DNA of 64,000 nucleotides from CAVRJC01 sp963721435 (lineage in GTDB: Bacteria; Actinomycetota; Acidimicrobiia; IMCC26256; DASPTH01), in assembly GCA_963721435.1 (NCBI GenBank), contig CAVRJC010000008.1, positions 62,001 to 126,000 of the forward strand. Reading direction: 5' to 3'. A model generated the notes under the pieces. It was not told where the DNA came from, searched no databases, and worked only from the letters and a program-made list of their open reading frames with translations. The position numbers were made by a program, and so were the translations under genes. The first letter of the stretch is position 1. Each line of letters starts with the position of its first letter. Positions 44,641 through 52,543 of this stretch are shown one piece after another.

Positions 44641-47600
44641 GTGGAGCTGACGCCGAGCGCGACCTACACAGTGTTGTTCACGGACCTCGTCGATTCGACC
44701 GCGCAGCGCGCGCGCCTGGGTGACGACGCCGCCGACGACCTGCACCGTCGGCACCAGTCGACCCTGCGGGGTGCGGTCGAGCATCACGGCGGCCAGGTCG
44801 TCAAGACCACCGGTGACGGGATCATGGCCGCGTTCCAGGGCGCCGCCGACGGACTCGCCTGCGCCGTCACCATCCAGCAGGACATCAACGAGTTCAACCA
44901 CACGTCACCCGAGCACCTGTCGGTGCGCAGCGGCCTGAGCCTCGGCGACGCCCGCGTCGAGGACGACGACCTCTTCGGCACGCCCGTCGTGGAAGCGGCG
45001 CGGCTCTGCGCGAAGGCGAACGGCGGGGAGATCCTGTGCGCGGAGATCGTCCGGCTCGTCGCGGGGTCGCGCGCGCCGCACACGTTCACGCCGGTCGGCT
45101 CGCTCGACCTCAAGGGCCTGCCCGAGCCGATCGTCACCTTCCGGGTCGAATGGGCACCGCGGGCGAACACCGGCACCGCGACGGTCGGGGGCGTCCCCTT
45201 TCCTCGGAGCCTCCAGCCGGGCACCCGGTTCCCGTTCGTCGGGCGCCGCGTCGAGCTCGAAGGCCTGGTCGAGCAGTGGCAGCGCGCGGTCGACGGCCGT
45301 CGCTCCCTGGTGCTGCTCGCCGGCGAGCCCGGCATCGGGAAGACCCGGCTCGCGAGCGAGGTCGCGCGGCGTGCGTACCGAGACGGCACGCTCGTGCTCC
45401 ACGGACGGTGCGACGACGAGATCGGGATCCCGTACCAACCCTTCGTCGAGGCGCTGACGTTCTTCGTCGACCACGCCGATGACGCCGAGCTCGCGGGGAG
45501 CCTCGGTCGTCATCCCGGTGAGCTCGTGCGACTGGTGCCGCATCTCGGCGACCGCGTGCCCGACCTCCCGGCGCCGCTGTCGTCCGACCCCGAGACCGAG
45601 CAGTACCGCCTGTTCGAGGCAGTGGCGTCGTGGCTCGCGGCCGCGTCGGCGGAGCGACCGTTGCTCCTCGTGCTCGACGATCTCCAGTGGGCGGGGAAGC
45701 CGACGCTCCTGCTGCTCCGCCACATCGCGGGCACCGCCGAATCGGCTCACCTCCTCGTGGTCGCCACGTATCGCGACACCGACGTGCAGCGCACCCACCC
45801 GCTCGGCGACGCGCTCGCCGACCTGCGCCGACTTCCCGGGGTGTCGCGCTACGCGTTGTCGGGGTTGGAGGACGAGGACGTCATCGCGCTCCTCACGTCG
45901 ACCGCCGGTCACGAGCTCCAGCCCGCGGGCGTCGCGTTGGCGCACGCGATCTACGCCGAGACCGACGGCAACCCGCTGTTCGCGGGCGAGGTCCTGCGCC
46001 ACCTCGCGGAGACCGGCGCCGTCGTCCAACGCGACGGCATGTGGGTCACCGTCGGAGACGTCGAGTCGATCGGGATCCCCGAAGGCGTGCGTGAGGTGAT
46101 CGGGCGCCGCCTCAATCGACTCTCCGGCGAGACCAACAAGGTGCTCGAGCTCGCCGCGGTGATCGGTCGCAGCTTCCAGCTCGCCGTGCTCGCGAAGCTC
46201 ACCGAGACGGACGCCGACGAGCTCGCCGAGCTGCTCGATCCCGCGGTCGACGCGCGCATCGTGCGTGAGGTCGGCGTCGGGGACTACGTGTTCGCGCACG
46301 CGCTGTTCCGCTCCGCGCTCTACGACGAAGTTCGTCCTACGCGTCGTGCTCGACTCCACCGGCGGGTGGCCGACGCGATCTCCGCGGTGTACCCCGTCGA
46401 TCCCGATCCCCACGTCGGCGAGCTCGCGTATCACTACGCCCACTCGGTCGGCGCGGGCGATGCGGTCAAGGCGATCGAGTACGCGCGGCGCGCCGGTGAG
46501 CGCGCGTTGACGCAGCTCGCGCACGAGGAGGCCGTCGGCTGGTTCAAGCAGGCGCGTGATCTCCTCGAAGACGGCGGGGACCCCGCCGCGCTCGCGCAGG
46601 TGCTGTACGGGCTCGGCGTGGCCGAGAAGCGCGCCGGGGAGATCGAGTACCGGACCACACTGCTCGAGGCGGCCGCGGCGGCCGAGCGGGCCGGCGACGT
46701 CGAGCTGCTGGCCAACGCCGCGCTCGCGAACAGCCGCGGCTTCTACAGCCACTACGGCGTCGTCGACAAGGAACGCGTCGGCGCGCTCGAGCGCGCCCTC
46801 ACCGCGCTCGGACCCGCCGATCGCGCCGAGCGTGCGTGCCTGCTCGCGACGCTGGCCTTCGAGGTGGTGTTCGTCGAGACCCTCGAACGGCGGCGCGCGC
46901 TCACCGACGAGGCGCTCGCGGTCGCGCAACGGGTCGGTGACAACGCCACCGTCGTGCAGGTGCTCATCAGCCGCTGTCTCGCGACCTGGCACCCGAGCAC
47001 GCTCGACGAGCGACTCGACGCGAGCGCGTACATGTTCGACCTCGCGAGCTCGCTCGCCGACCCGTACCTCGAGTACTTCGCGGGCTGGTACCGCTATGCC
47101 GCCTGCGTCGAAGCCGGTGCGATCGCAGACGCCGACGCGGTGTTGTCGCGCATGACCGCCGTCGCGCGCGAGATCGGCCAGCCGACGCCGCAGTGGATGG
47201 ACGTGTTCACCCTCTCCGGGCGCGCGCTGCTGGCGGGCGACATGGAGAAGGCCGAGGAGCTCAACGACCTGCAGGCTCACCTCGGCGAAGCCTCGGGCAA
47301 CCTGGATGCCGGCTTCTACTTCGGCGTGCTGCTGTTCGCGATCCGCCGGGACCAGGGGCGACTCCGCGAGATCGCGGAGCTGGTGGAGCTCGTCGCCGCC
47401 GAGGACGACCCCACGTTCGGCTCGACCGCGCTGTGGGGCGTCACGCTCTGTGAGCTCGAACGCGACGCCGAAGCGGCCGCGATCCTCGACCGGCTCGCCC
47501 AGGGGAGCTTCGGCGGCATCGGCAAGAACCAGGTCTGGTCCAGCATCATCTGGGCCGCGGCACTCATCGCGGGCCACCTCGGCGATCGGGCCCGCGCCCA

Positions 47601-47829
47601 GGAGCTGTACGACCTGCTCGCGCCCTACGAGTCACAGCTCGTGTACCCAGGTCTCGTCTGCTTCGACTCCATCGGCAGCCTGCTGGGCGTGCTCGCGCGC
47701 ACCTGCGGGCGGGCCGAGGTCGCCGAGGCGCACTTCGCGCGCGCCGAGGCGCTCGAGCAGTCGATCGGTGCGCCCGCCCTCCTGGCCCGCACCCGGCGCC
47801 GGCGTTCGGGAGAACTTCGACTAGCCTGA
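44641..47829 (+). CDS. Class III adenylate cyclase-AAA ATPase-TPR regulator
   Basis: 1062 residues in one intact frame. Residues 1-175: class III nucleotidyl cyclase catalytic domain, with VLFTDLVDSTAQRARLGD and VVKTTGDGIMAAFQGA holding the two metal Asp residues, and GTPVVEAARLCAKANGGEIL. Residues 195-480: STAND-type ATPase (Walker A LLAGEPGIGKTRLASE near 226, Walker B LLLVLDDLQWAGKP). The remaining 550 residues are helical TPR-like repeats. No DNA-binding domain is seen. Such proteins are common in actinobacteria; ligand and output are unknown. Whether the cyclase is active cannot be told. Cytoplasmic. Confidence 0.9.
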   Translation: MELTPSATYTVLFTDLVDSTAQRARLGDDAADDLHRRHQSTLRGAVEHHGGQVVKTTGDGIMAAFQGAADGLACAVTIQQDINEFNHTSPEHLSVRSGLSLGDARVEDDDLFGTPVVEAARLCAKANGGEILCAEIVRLVAGSRAPHTFTPVGSLDLKGLPEPIVTFRVEWAPRANTGTATVGGVPFPRSLQPGTRFPFVGRRVELEGLVEQWQRAVDGRRSLVLLAGEPGIGKTRLASEVARRAYRDGTLVLHGRCDDEIGIPYQPFVEALTFFVDHADDAELAGSLGRHPGELVRLVPHLGDRVPDLPAPLSSDPETEQYRLFEAVASWLAAASAERPLLLVLDDLQWAGKPTLLLLRHIAGTAESAHLLVVATYRDTDVQRTHPLGDALADLRRLPGVSRYALSGLEDEDVIALLTSTAGHELQPAGVALAHAIYAETDGNPLFAGEVLRHLAETGAVVQRDGMWVTVGDVESIGIPEGVREVIGRRLNRLSGETNKVLELAAVIGRSFQLAVLAKLTETDADELAELLDPAVDARIVREVGVGDYVFAHALFRSALYDEVRPTRRARLHRRVADAISAVYPVDPDPHVGELAYHYAHSVGAGDAVKAIEYARRAGERALTQLAHEEAVGWFKQARDLLEDGGDPAALAQVLYGLGVAEKRAGEIEYRTTLLEAAAAAERAGDVELLANAALANSRGFYSHYGVVDKERVGALERALTALGPADRAERACLLATLAFEVVFVETLERRRALTDEALAVAQRVGDNATVVQVLISRCLATWHPSTLDERLDASAYMFDLASSLADPYLEYFAGWYRYAACVEAGAIADADAVLSRMTAVAREIGQPTPQWMDVFTLSGRALLAGDMEKAEELNDLQAHLGEASGNLDAGFYFGVLLFAIRRDQGRLREIAELVELVAAEDDPTFGSTALWGVTLCELERDAEAAAILDRLAQGSFGGIGKNQVWSSIIWAAALIAGHLGDRARAQELYDLLAPYESQLVYPGLVCFDSIGSLLGVLARTCGRAEVAEAHFARAEALEQSIGAPALLARTRRRRSGELRLA
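47822..47827 (+). promoter_or_regulatory. Candidate -10 for rpsT
   Basis: TAGCCT overlapping the end of the cyclase gene, 45 nt before the rpsT ATG; a leader with GGAG is present. Confidence 0.3.
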
Positions 47830-47872
47830 CCGGGTTCCTCAGGCGTCAAGTTCCGGAGTTGTTGCACGCGTC

Positions 47873-48136
47873 ATGGCAAACATCAAGAGCCAGATCAAGC
47901 GAAACCGGTCGAACGAGCGTCGCCGTGTGCGCAACCAGGCGGTCCGCTCGGAGCTCAAGACCCGCACCAAGGTCGCGAGCACCGCGATCGACGCCGGCGA
48001 CGAGAGCGCGCCCGAGGCCGTACGCCTGGCACAGAAGCGCATCGACAAGGCCGCGGCGCTGGGCCGGATCCACAAGAACCAGGCCGCCCGCCGCACGTCG
48101 CGCTTGATGAAGCGCGCCGCTCGCGCGGCCGAGTAA
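47873..48136 (+). CDS. rpsT: 30S ribosomal protein S20
   Basis: 87 residues, Lys/Arg-rich, with the family N-terminus ANIKSQIKRNRSNERRRVRNQAVRSELKTRTK and AARRTSRLMKRAARAAE at the end. Binds 16S rRNA early in 30S assembly. Divergent from the lepA side and convergent with holA, as is usual for rpsT-holA pairs. Confidence 0.97.
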   Translation: MANIKSQIKRNRSNERRRVRNQAVRSELKTRTKVASTAIDAGDESAPEAVRLAQKRIDKAAALGRIHKNQAARRTSRLMKRAARAAE

Positions 48137-48180
48137 CACCGCTCCGGCTTCTTCAGCACCGCCGTCGTGAAGCGCTCACG

Positions 48181-49248
48181 CTAGCGCCGCGGCCCCGAGC
48201 GGCTCGACCGCGCGACACCACTGCGCGCGGAAAGACGCGCGAGGCGCACGACCAGCACGTCCATCACGGCGTCTTCGGGAATCCCGCGCGCGCCCTTCAG
48301 GTCGAGGTCGGCCTGATAGAGGTGGTCGAACGCCTCACGAATGCCGTCGATGCCGAGCGCGCGCGCCTGGTCCATCAGCTTGCGCGCCGGAAACGAGCTG
48401 ATGCGACCGCCGAGTGCGGCGATCGCATCGTCGACGGTTGCGATCGCGGGGTCGTCGCAACGGAGCATGCGCCGGTAGTAGTTGTTCAGCGTGCCCATGA
48501 TCTGCAGCGGGTGCATCGGCTTCGGTTGTTGCGGGCTCGACACGGTGAGCAGACGGTGCAACACCTGCAACGCGCGCGCACTGTCGCCTTCCTCGATGGC
48601 GTTGGTCAGCTGGTACGAGGGGATCGCGCCGGCATCCCCGAGATACGGAGCGATGTCGTCTTCGGACAGCTGCGCGCCCTGGGGGTAGGCGGCCGCGAGC
48701 ACCTCGACGAAGGCGGCGACCCGGCCGGCATCCTGGCCGAGGTGAGCGGCAACGAGCTTCGCCGCGTCCGGGCGCAGCTTCAGGTTGGCAGCCCGGACCG
48801 CGTCGGCCAGCACGTCTTGGGTCTTCTCGCTGTCGGGCGCCCGCTCCGAGGCCTTCGACTGCTTCAGTTGCTTGGTGAGGCCGGGAGGCAGGGTGCCGCC
48901 GCCCGCGACGAACACGAGCACGCTGCTGTCGAGCGGATCGGCGAGGAACCGCACGATGGGCTCGGCGTCGGCGGCGGTGAGCGCGCCCGCCTCGTGGACG
49001 ACGATCACCCGCCGGGCGGTCATGAAGGGTGGGCTGCTCGCGGCGTTGAGGATCGCGGCGACGACCTCCTCGCGCGCCTCCGCGCCGCCGGGCGCCGGAG
49101 CCTCGTCGCCGCTCGAGGCGCGCCCGGGCACGGTGAACTCCTCCAGCGCGAGCGTGCGGTCGTCGCCGTCGAGCAACTCGCGTACGAGATCGTCGACGAC
49201 GCGGTCGCGCAGCATCGGATCCGATCCCTTCACGAGGTAGACGCTCAC
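48181..49248 (-). CDS. holA: DNA polymerase III subunit delta
   Basis: 355 residues. Clamp-loader delta: SVYLVKGSDPMLRDRVVDDLVREL at the start, RRVIVVHEAGALTAADAEPIVRFLADPLDSSVLVFV in the ATPase-like fold, and SYQLTNAIEEGDSARALQVLHRLL in the C-terminal collar. The GTG at 49246-49248 overlaps the folP-like stop (GTGA). Opens the sliding clamp during loading. Confidence 0.9.
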   Translation of the reverse strand: MSVYLVKGSDPMLRDRVVDDLVRELLDGDDRTLALEEFTVPGRASSGDEAPAPGGAEAREEVVAAILNAASSPPFMTARRVIVVHEAGALTAADAEPIVRFLADPLDSSVLVFVAGGGTLPPGLTKQLKQSKASERAPDSEKTQDVLADAVRAANLKLRPDAAKLVAAHLGQDAGRVAAFVEVLAAAYPQGAQLSEDDIAPYLGDAGAIPSYQLTNAIEEGDSARALQVLHRLLTVSSPQQPKPMHPLQIMGTLNNYYRRMLRCDDPAIATVDDAIAALGGRISSFPARKLMDQARALGIDGIREAFDHLYQADLDLKGARGIPEDAVMDVLVVRLARLSARSGVARSSRSGPRR

Positions 49249-50099
49249 GACGCGCCCTTCTCGTGTTCGAGAATCGCCTCGACCATGCGGCAGACCTGGA
49301 CCGACCCCTTCACGTCGTGCACGCGCACGATGCGACACCCGTGCGCGACGCCGTACGCGACGGACGCGAGCGACACCGCGCGCCGCTCGTCGATCGCGAG
49401 GCCGAGCAGGTCGCCGAGATAGCGCTTGTTCGACGCCGACAGGAGAAGTGGATACCCGTGGGCTGCCAGCGCGTCGCTCTCGCGGAGGAGGACCATGCTC
49501 TGCGCCGGTGTCTTCCCGAGATCGAGGCCGGCGTCGAGCGCGATCTGATCCGGCGCGAGACCCGCGGCTTCCGCCTGTGCGGCGCGGTCGAGCAGGAACG
49601 CGGTGACGTCGCCGACGAGATCGTCGTAGTGCGGCTCGGGATCCGGGACGCGCGGCTTCAGCCGGATGTGCGTGGCGACCACCGACGCGCCGTGCTTGGC
49701 CGCGACGCCGAGGTAGTCGGGATCGCCGAACCCGCTGATGTCGTTGCCGACGGCCGCGCCGACCTCGCACGCGGCGTCGAGCACGGCGGCGCGCCAGGTG
49801 TCACACGAGATGGGCGTGTCGAAGCGCTCGTGCAGCGCGGCGATCGGCCCGACGACGCGGTCGAGCTCCTCCTCCTCACCGACCTCTGGACCTGGTCCGG
49901 CCTTCACCCCGCCGACGTCGAGGAGATCGGCTCCTTCGGCGACGAGCACCTCGGCGCGCCGGAGCAGGGCGTCGAACTCGTAGGTGAGCCCGGCGTCGTA
50001 GAACGAGTCGGGTGTGCGGTTGAGGATGCCCATGACGAGGGTGCGGTGGGTGAGGTCGTGGACGTCATCACCGAGTCGGTACCGCCAGCCTGCGCCCAT
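49245..50099 (-). CDS. Dihydropteroate synthase family protein, FolP2 type
   Basis: 284 residues. TIM-barrel pterin-binding enzyme: VMGILNRTPDSFYDAG, LLDVGGVKAGPG, SCDTWRAAVLDAACEVGA, and SASNKRYLGDLLG with the Lys that contacts pterin. The TPDSFYD and VGGVKAGPG variants follow mycobacterial FolP2, whose role in folate synthesis is doubtful, rather than FolP1 (TPDSFSDGG, DVGGESTRPG). It overlaps comEC by about 30 bp and holA by GTGA. Confidence 0.85.
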   Translation of the reverse strand: MGAGWRYRLGDDVHDLTHRTLVMGILNRTPDSFYDAGLTYEFDALLRRAEVLVAEGADLLDVGGVKAGPGPEVGEEEELDRVVGPIAALHERFDTPISCDTWRAAVLDAACEVGAAVGNDISGFGDPDYLGVAAKHGASVVATHIRLKPRVPDPEPHYDDLVGDVTAFLLDRAAQAEAAGLAPDQIALDAGLDLGKTPAQSMVLLRESDALAAHGYPLLLSASNKRYLGDLLGLAIDERRAVSLASVAYGVAHGCRIVRVHDVKGSVQVCRMVEAILEHEKGAS

Positions 50100-51561
50100 C
50101 TCGTCGGACTCTACGCGTCCGGGTCAGCGCACCCGCGAGGGCCGCCGACGCGATCAGGCCCCAGACCGCGCGGCCGTCCACCGCCACCGGCACGCGCGAC
50201 GCGATGTCGGCCACCGAGATGATCGCGTGGAGCAGCCCGACGGTCGGGAGCTGCAGCAGGCCCGCGAGCTGCGGCGCCACGTGGCGGAGGAGGCCACTCG
50301 CGACGCCGGCGGCGAGCCCCCAGATCGTGAGCGGCGCGGCGAGGGGCACCGCGATCAGGTTCGCCGGGAGCGCGACGAGCGGCATCGAGCCGAACACCGG
50401 GATGAGCACGGGCGCAACCCCGATCTGCGCGGCCGCGGTGACGCCGAGCGTCTCGCGGACCCACCGAGGGCCCCGCAACCGCGCCGCGATCGGCCGCGCG
50501 AGCACCGTGATCCCGAGACTCGCGCCGCACGACAGCCCGAACCCGACCGAGTGCAACAGGAACGGATCCGCGAGGAGCAACCCCGTCGCCGCGAGCACGA
50601 GCACGCGGAGCCCCACCGCGGGACGGCCGAGGAACGCGCCCACGAGCGCGATCGACGCCATCGCAATGGCACGCAGCACCGACGGCTCCCAGCGCGTCAT
50701 GGTGCCGAAGAGCACGAGCACCGCGACCCCTGCCGCGAGCCGGCCCCGCAACGGCAGTCGCCGGAACAACGGCGCGAACAACGCCAACACGAATGCGACG
50801 TTCTCGCCGGAGACAGCCAGAAGATGAGTCAGCCCGGCGGCGCGGAACTGCTCGGTGAGCTCGAACGGGAGACCGCGCGTGTCCCCGACGAGAAAGCCGT
50901 TGAGCAGCGCGCGGTCGACGGGCGCGAACTGCTCGGCGCCGGCGAGGACGCGCGCCCGCACCGAGTTGGCGACGCGGACCAGTGGCGAACGCGGATCGGC
51001 GATGCCGACCAGGTCGGTGACGTGGAGTGCGCCCACCGCGTGCTGCCAGCGCATCCGAGTGTCGAAGCCGGTGAGTGGCTCGAGCCAGCCCCGCAACGTC
51101 ACACCATCACCCGCTTCGAGCACGCGCAACCGACTCGCGACGTCGCTCGAGGCCGACGCCAACACGCGCCGACCTCCCCCGTCGCGCCAGGGGCCGCCGC
51201 GCCCACGAAAGGAACCGACCCGGATGAGCGCGGTCGCGTCCCAGCGACCACCGCCGGGATCGTCCACCAAGGCGCCGCGCACCGTGACGGTGGCGCGTGC
51301 ACCGATCGGTGCCGTGAGGGGCGACTGCACGAGCCCGTGGAGCGCCCGTTGCGTCACCGCAGTGCCGAGGAGCGCGAACGCCAGCAGCGCAACCGCGAGC
51401 GCGAGCGCAGGACGCGTCACGAGGAGTGCCGCCACGATCCCGCCCGTCGCACCGAGCCCGAGCAGGCCCGCGCTGCTCGGGCCTCCCACGTGCCCCATGA
51501 GAATGCCTGCGACGACGGCAGCCAGGATCCCGAGCGGAGCCCAGGGTGGGCGAGCCGTCAC
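50068..51561 (-). CDS. comEC: ComEC/Rec2-family competence membrane protein, short form
   Basis: 497 residues, strongly hydrophobic. An N-terminal helix pair, an OB-like soluble segment (ATVTVRGALVDDPGGGRWDATALIRVG), then the competence domain (LNGFLVGDTRGLPFELTEQFRAAGLTHLLAVSGENVAFVLAL, RAIAMASIALVGAFLGRPAVGLRVLVLAATGLLLADPFLLHSVGFGLSCGAS). The C-terminal metallo-beta-lactamase domain found in many homologues is absent. It should carry single-stranded DNA across the membrane. Start overlaps comEA stop (ATGA). Confidence 0.9.
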   Translation of the reverse strand: MTARPPWAPLGILAAVVAGILMGHVGGPSSAGLLGLGATGGIVAALLVTRPALALAVALLAFALLGTAVTQRALHGLVQSPLTAPIGARATVTVRGALVDDPGGGRWDATALIRVGSFRGRGGPWRDGGGRRVLASASSDVASRLRVLEAGDGVTLRGWLEPLTGFDTRMRWQHAVGALHVTDLVGIADPRSPLVRVANSVRARVLAGAEQFAPVDRALLNGFLVGDTRGLPFELTEQFRAAGLTHLLAVSGENVAFVLALFAPLFRRLPLRGRLAAGVAVLVLFGTMTRWEPSVLRAIAMASIALVGAFLGRPAVGLRVLVLAATGLLLADPFLLHSVGFGLSCGASLGITVLARPIAARLRGPRWVRETLGVTAAAQIGVAPVLIPVFGSMPLVALPANLIAVPLAAPLTIWGLAAGVASGLLRHVAPQLAGLLQLPTVGLLHAIISVADIASRVPVAVDGRAVWGLIASAALAGALTRTRRVRRDGRRLAVPTR

Positions 51562-52415
51562 ACGGTGACCAGCGGCTCGAGCTCGGAGAACCGCTTGTCC
51601 CCGATGCCGCGCACGTTGCGCAGCTCGTTGACCGATTTGAACCCACCTCGTGCCTGTCGCTCGGCGATGATCGCCTGCGCGTACGTGGGCCCGATGCCGG
51701 GCAGCGATTCGAGCTGGGCCTGCGTCGCGGTGTTCAGGTTGATCTTGGCGCCCGGTGCGCCGGTACCGGTGCCGCCTGCTTCTCCACTGCCGTCGGCCGC
51801 CACACCGGGATCGGCCTGGCCGACCTTCGCGACGTAGACGCGTTCGCCGTCGACCAGCTTCGCCGCGAGGTTCAGCCGGTCGAGATCACCGTCGGCCTGC
51901 GCGCCGCCGACGGCTTCGATGGCGTCGATGACACGCGCGTTCGCGCCCAGCTCGACGACGCCCGCGTGCGTGACGGCACCGGCGACGTGCACCACGATCT
52001 TCGCCGAGGTCGCCGTCGTCGGCTTCGCGGATCCCGAGGCGCCCGGCGCGCTCGTCGTGGCTGTGGTGGTGCTGCGCGCGGTGTGCGTCGCCGCGCTCGG
52101 CGCTGCACCCGAGCTGTCGGCCCCGCCACCGATGCCGATCCGGTACCACACGACACCGGCGACGACCGCGACGAGGACGAGCGCCACGACGCCGACGCGC
52201 GGGTCGCCGCGCCAGTCCCGTATTCGTTCCGTGACACGGCCGAGCAGGCCGTCGTGCGGGTCGACCACGAACGCGGGCCTCGGAGGCATCGCGGGACCGG
52301 ATGCGCGCACGTCGGCGCCGGCATCGACACGTCGGCGCGGGCGGCCGGAGATGGCGGCCTGGTTCTCCCAGAACTCCTGCTCGATGCCGGCTTCCTGCGG
52401 CGGGCTCTGCGGCAC
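51558..52415 (-). CDS. comEA: ComEA-like DNA-binding competence protein
   Basis: 285 residues. A soluble N-terminus of about 85 residues, a membrane helix (VGVVALVLVAVVAGVVWY), a Ser/Thr/Ala linker, an SLBB domain (VVHVAGAVTHAGVVELGANARVIDAIEAVGG) and a C-terminal helix-hairpin-helix domain (INLNTATQAQLESLPGIGPTYAQAIIAER). Binds incoming DNA for ComEC. Start is GTG 52415 because AGGAGG lies seven bases upstream. Confidence 0.9.
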   Translation of the reverse strand: MPQSPPQEAGIEQEFWENQAAISGRPRRRVDAGADVRASGPAMPPRPAFVVDPHDGLLGRVTERIRDWRGDPRVGVVALVLVAVVAGVVWYRIGIGGGADSSGAAPSAATHTARSTTTATTSAPGASGSAKPTTATSAKIVVHVAGAVTHAGVVELGANARVIDAIEAVGGAQADGDLDRLNLAAKLVDGERVYVAKVGQADPGVAADGSGEAGGTGTGAPGAKINLNTATQAQLESLPGIGPTYAQAIIAERQARGGFKSVNELRNVRGIGDKRFSELEPLVTV

Positions 52416-52543
52416 GGCGGCCTCCTGACGCTCGGCGCGCGACCACGCGCGGAACACGGAGGAAGCCAGCGGGGAGGCTGCCGGTCAGGTTCACCGGTAC
52501 CGCGAACCTACCAGCGGCGCCCCCCGCCGCGGAAGGGCCGGGG

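Noticed and set aside
44905..47577. 890-residue minus-strand open frame
   Set aside because: Antisense to the cyclase/ATPase gene, whose Walker and cyclase motifs are unmistakable.
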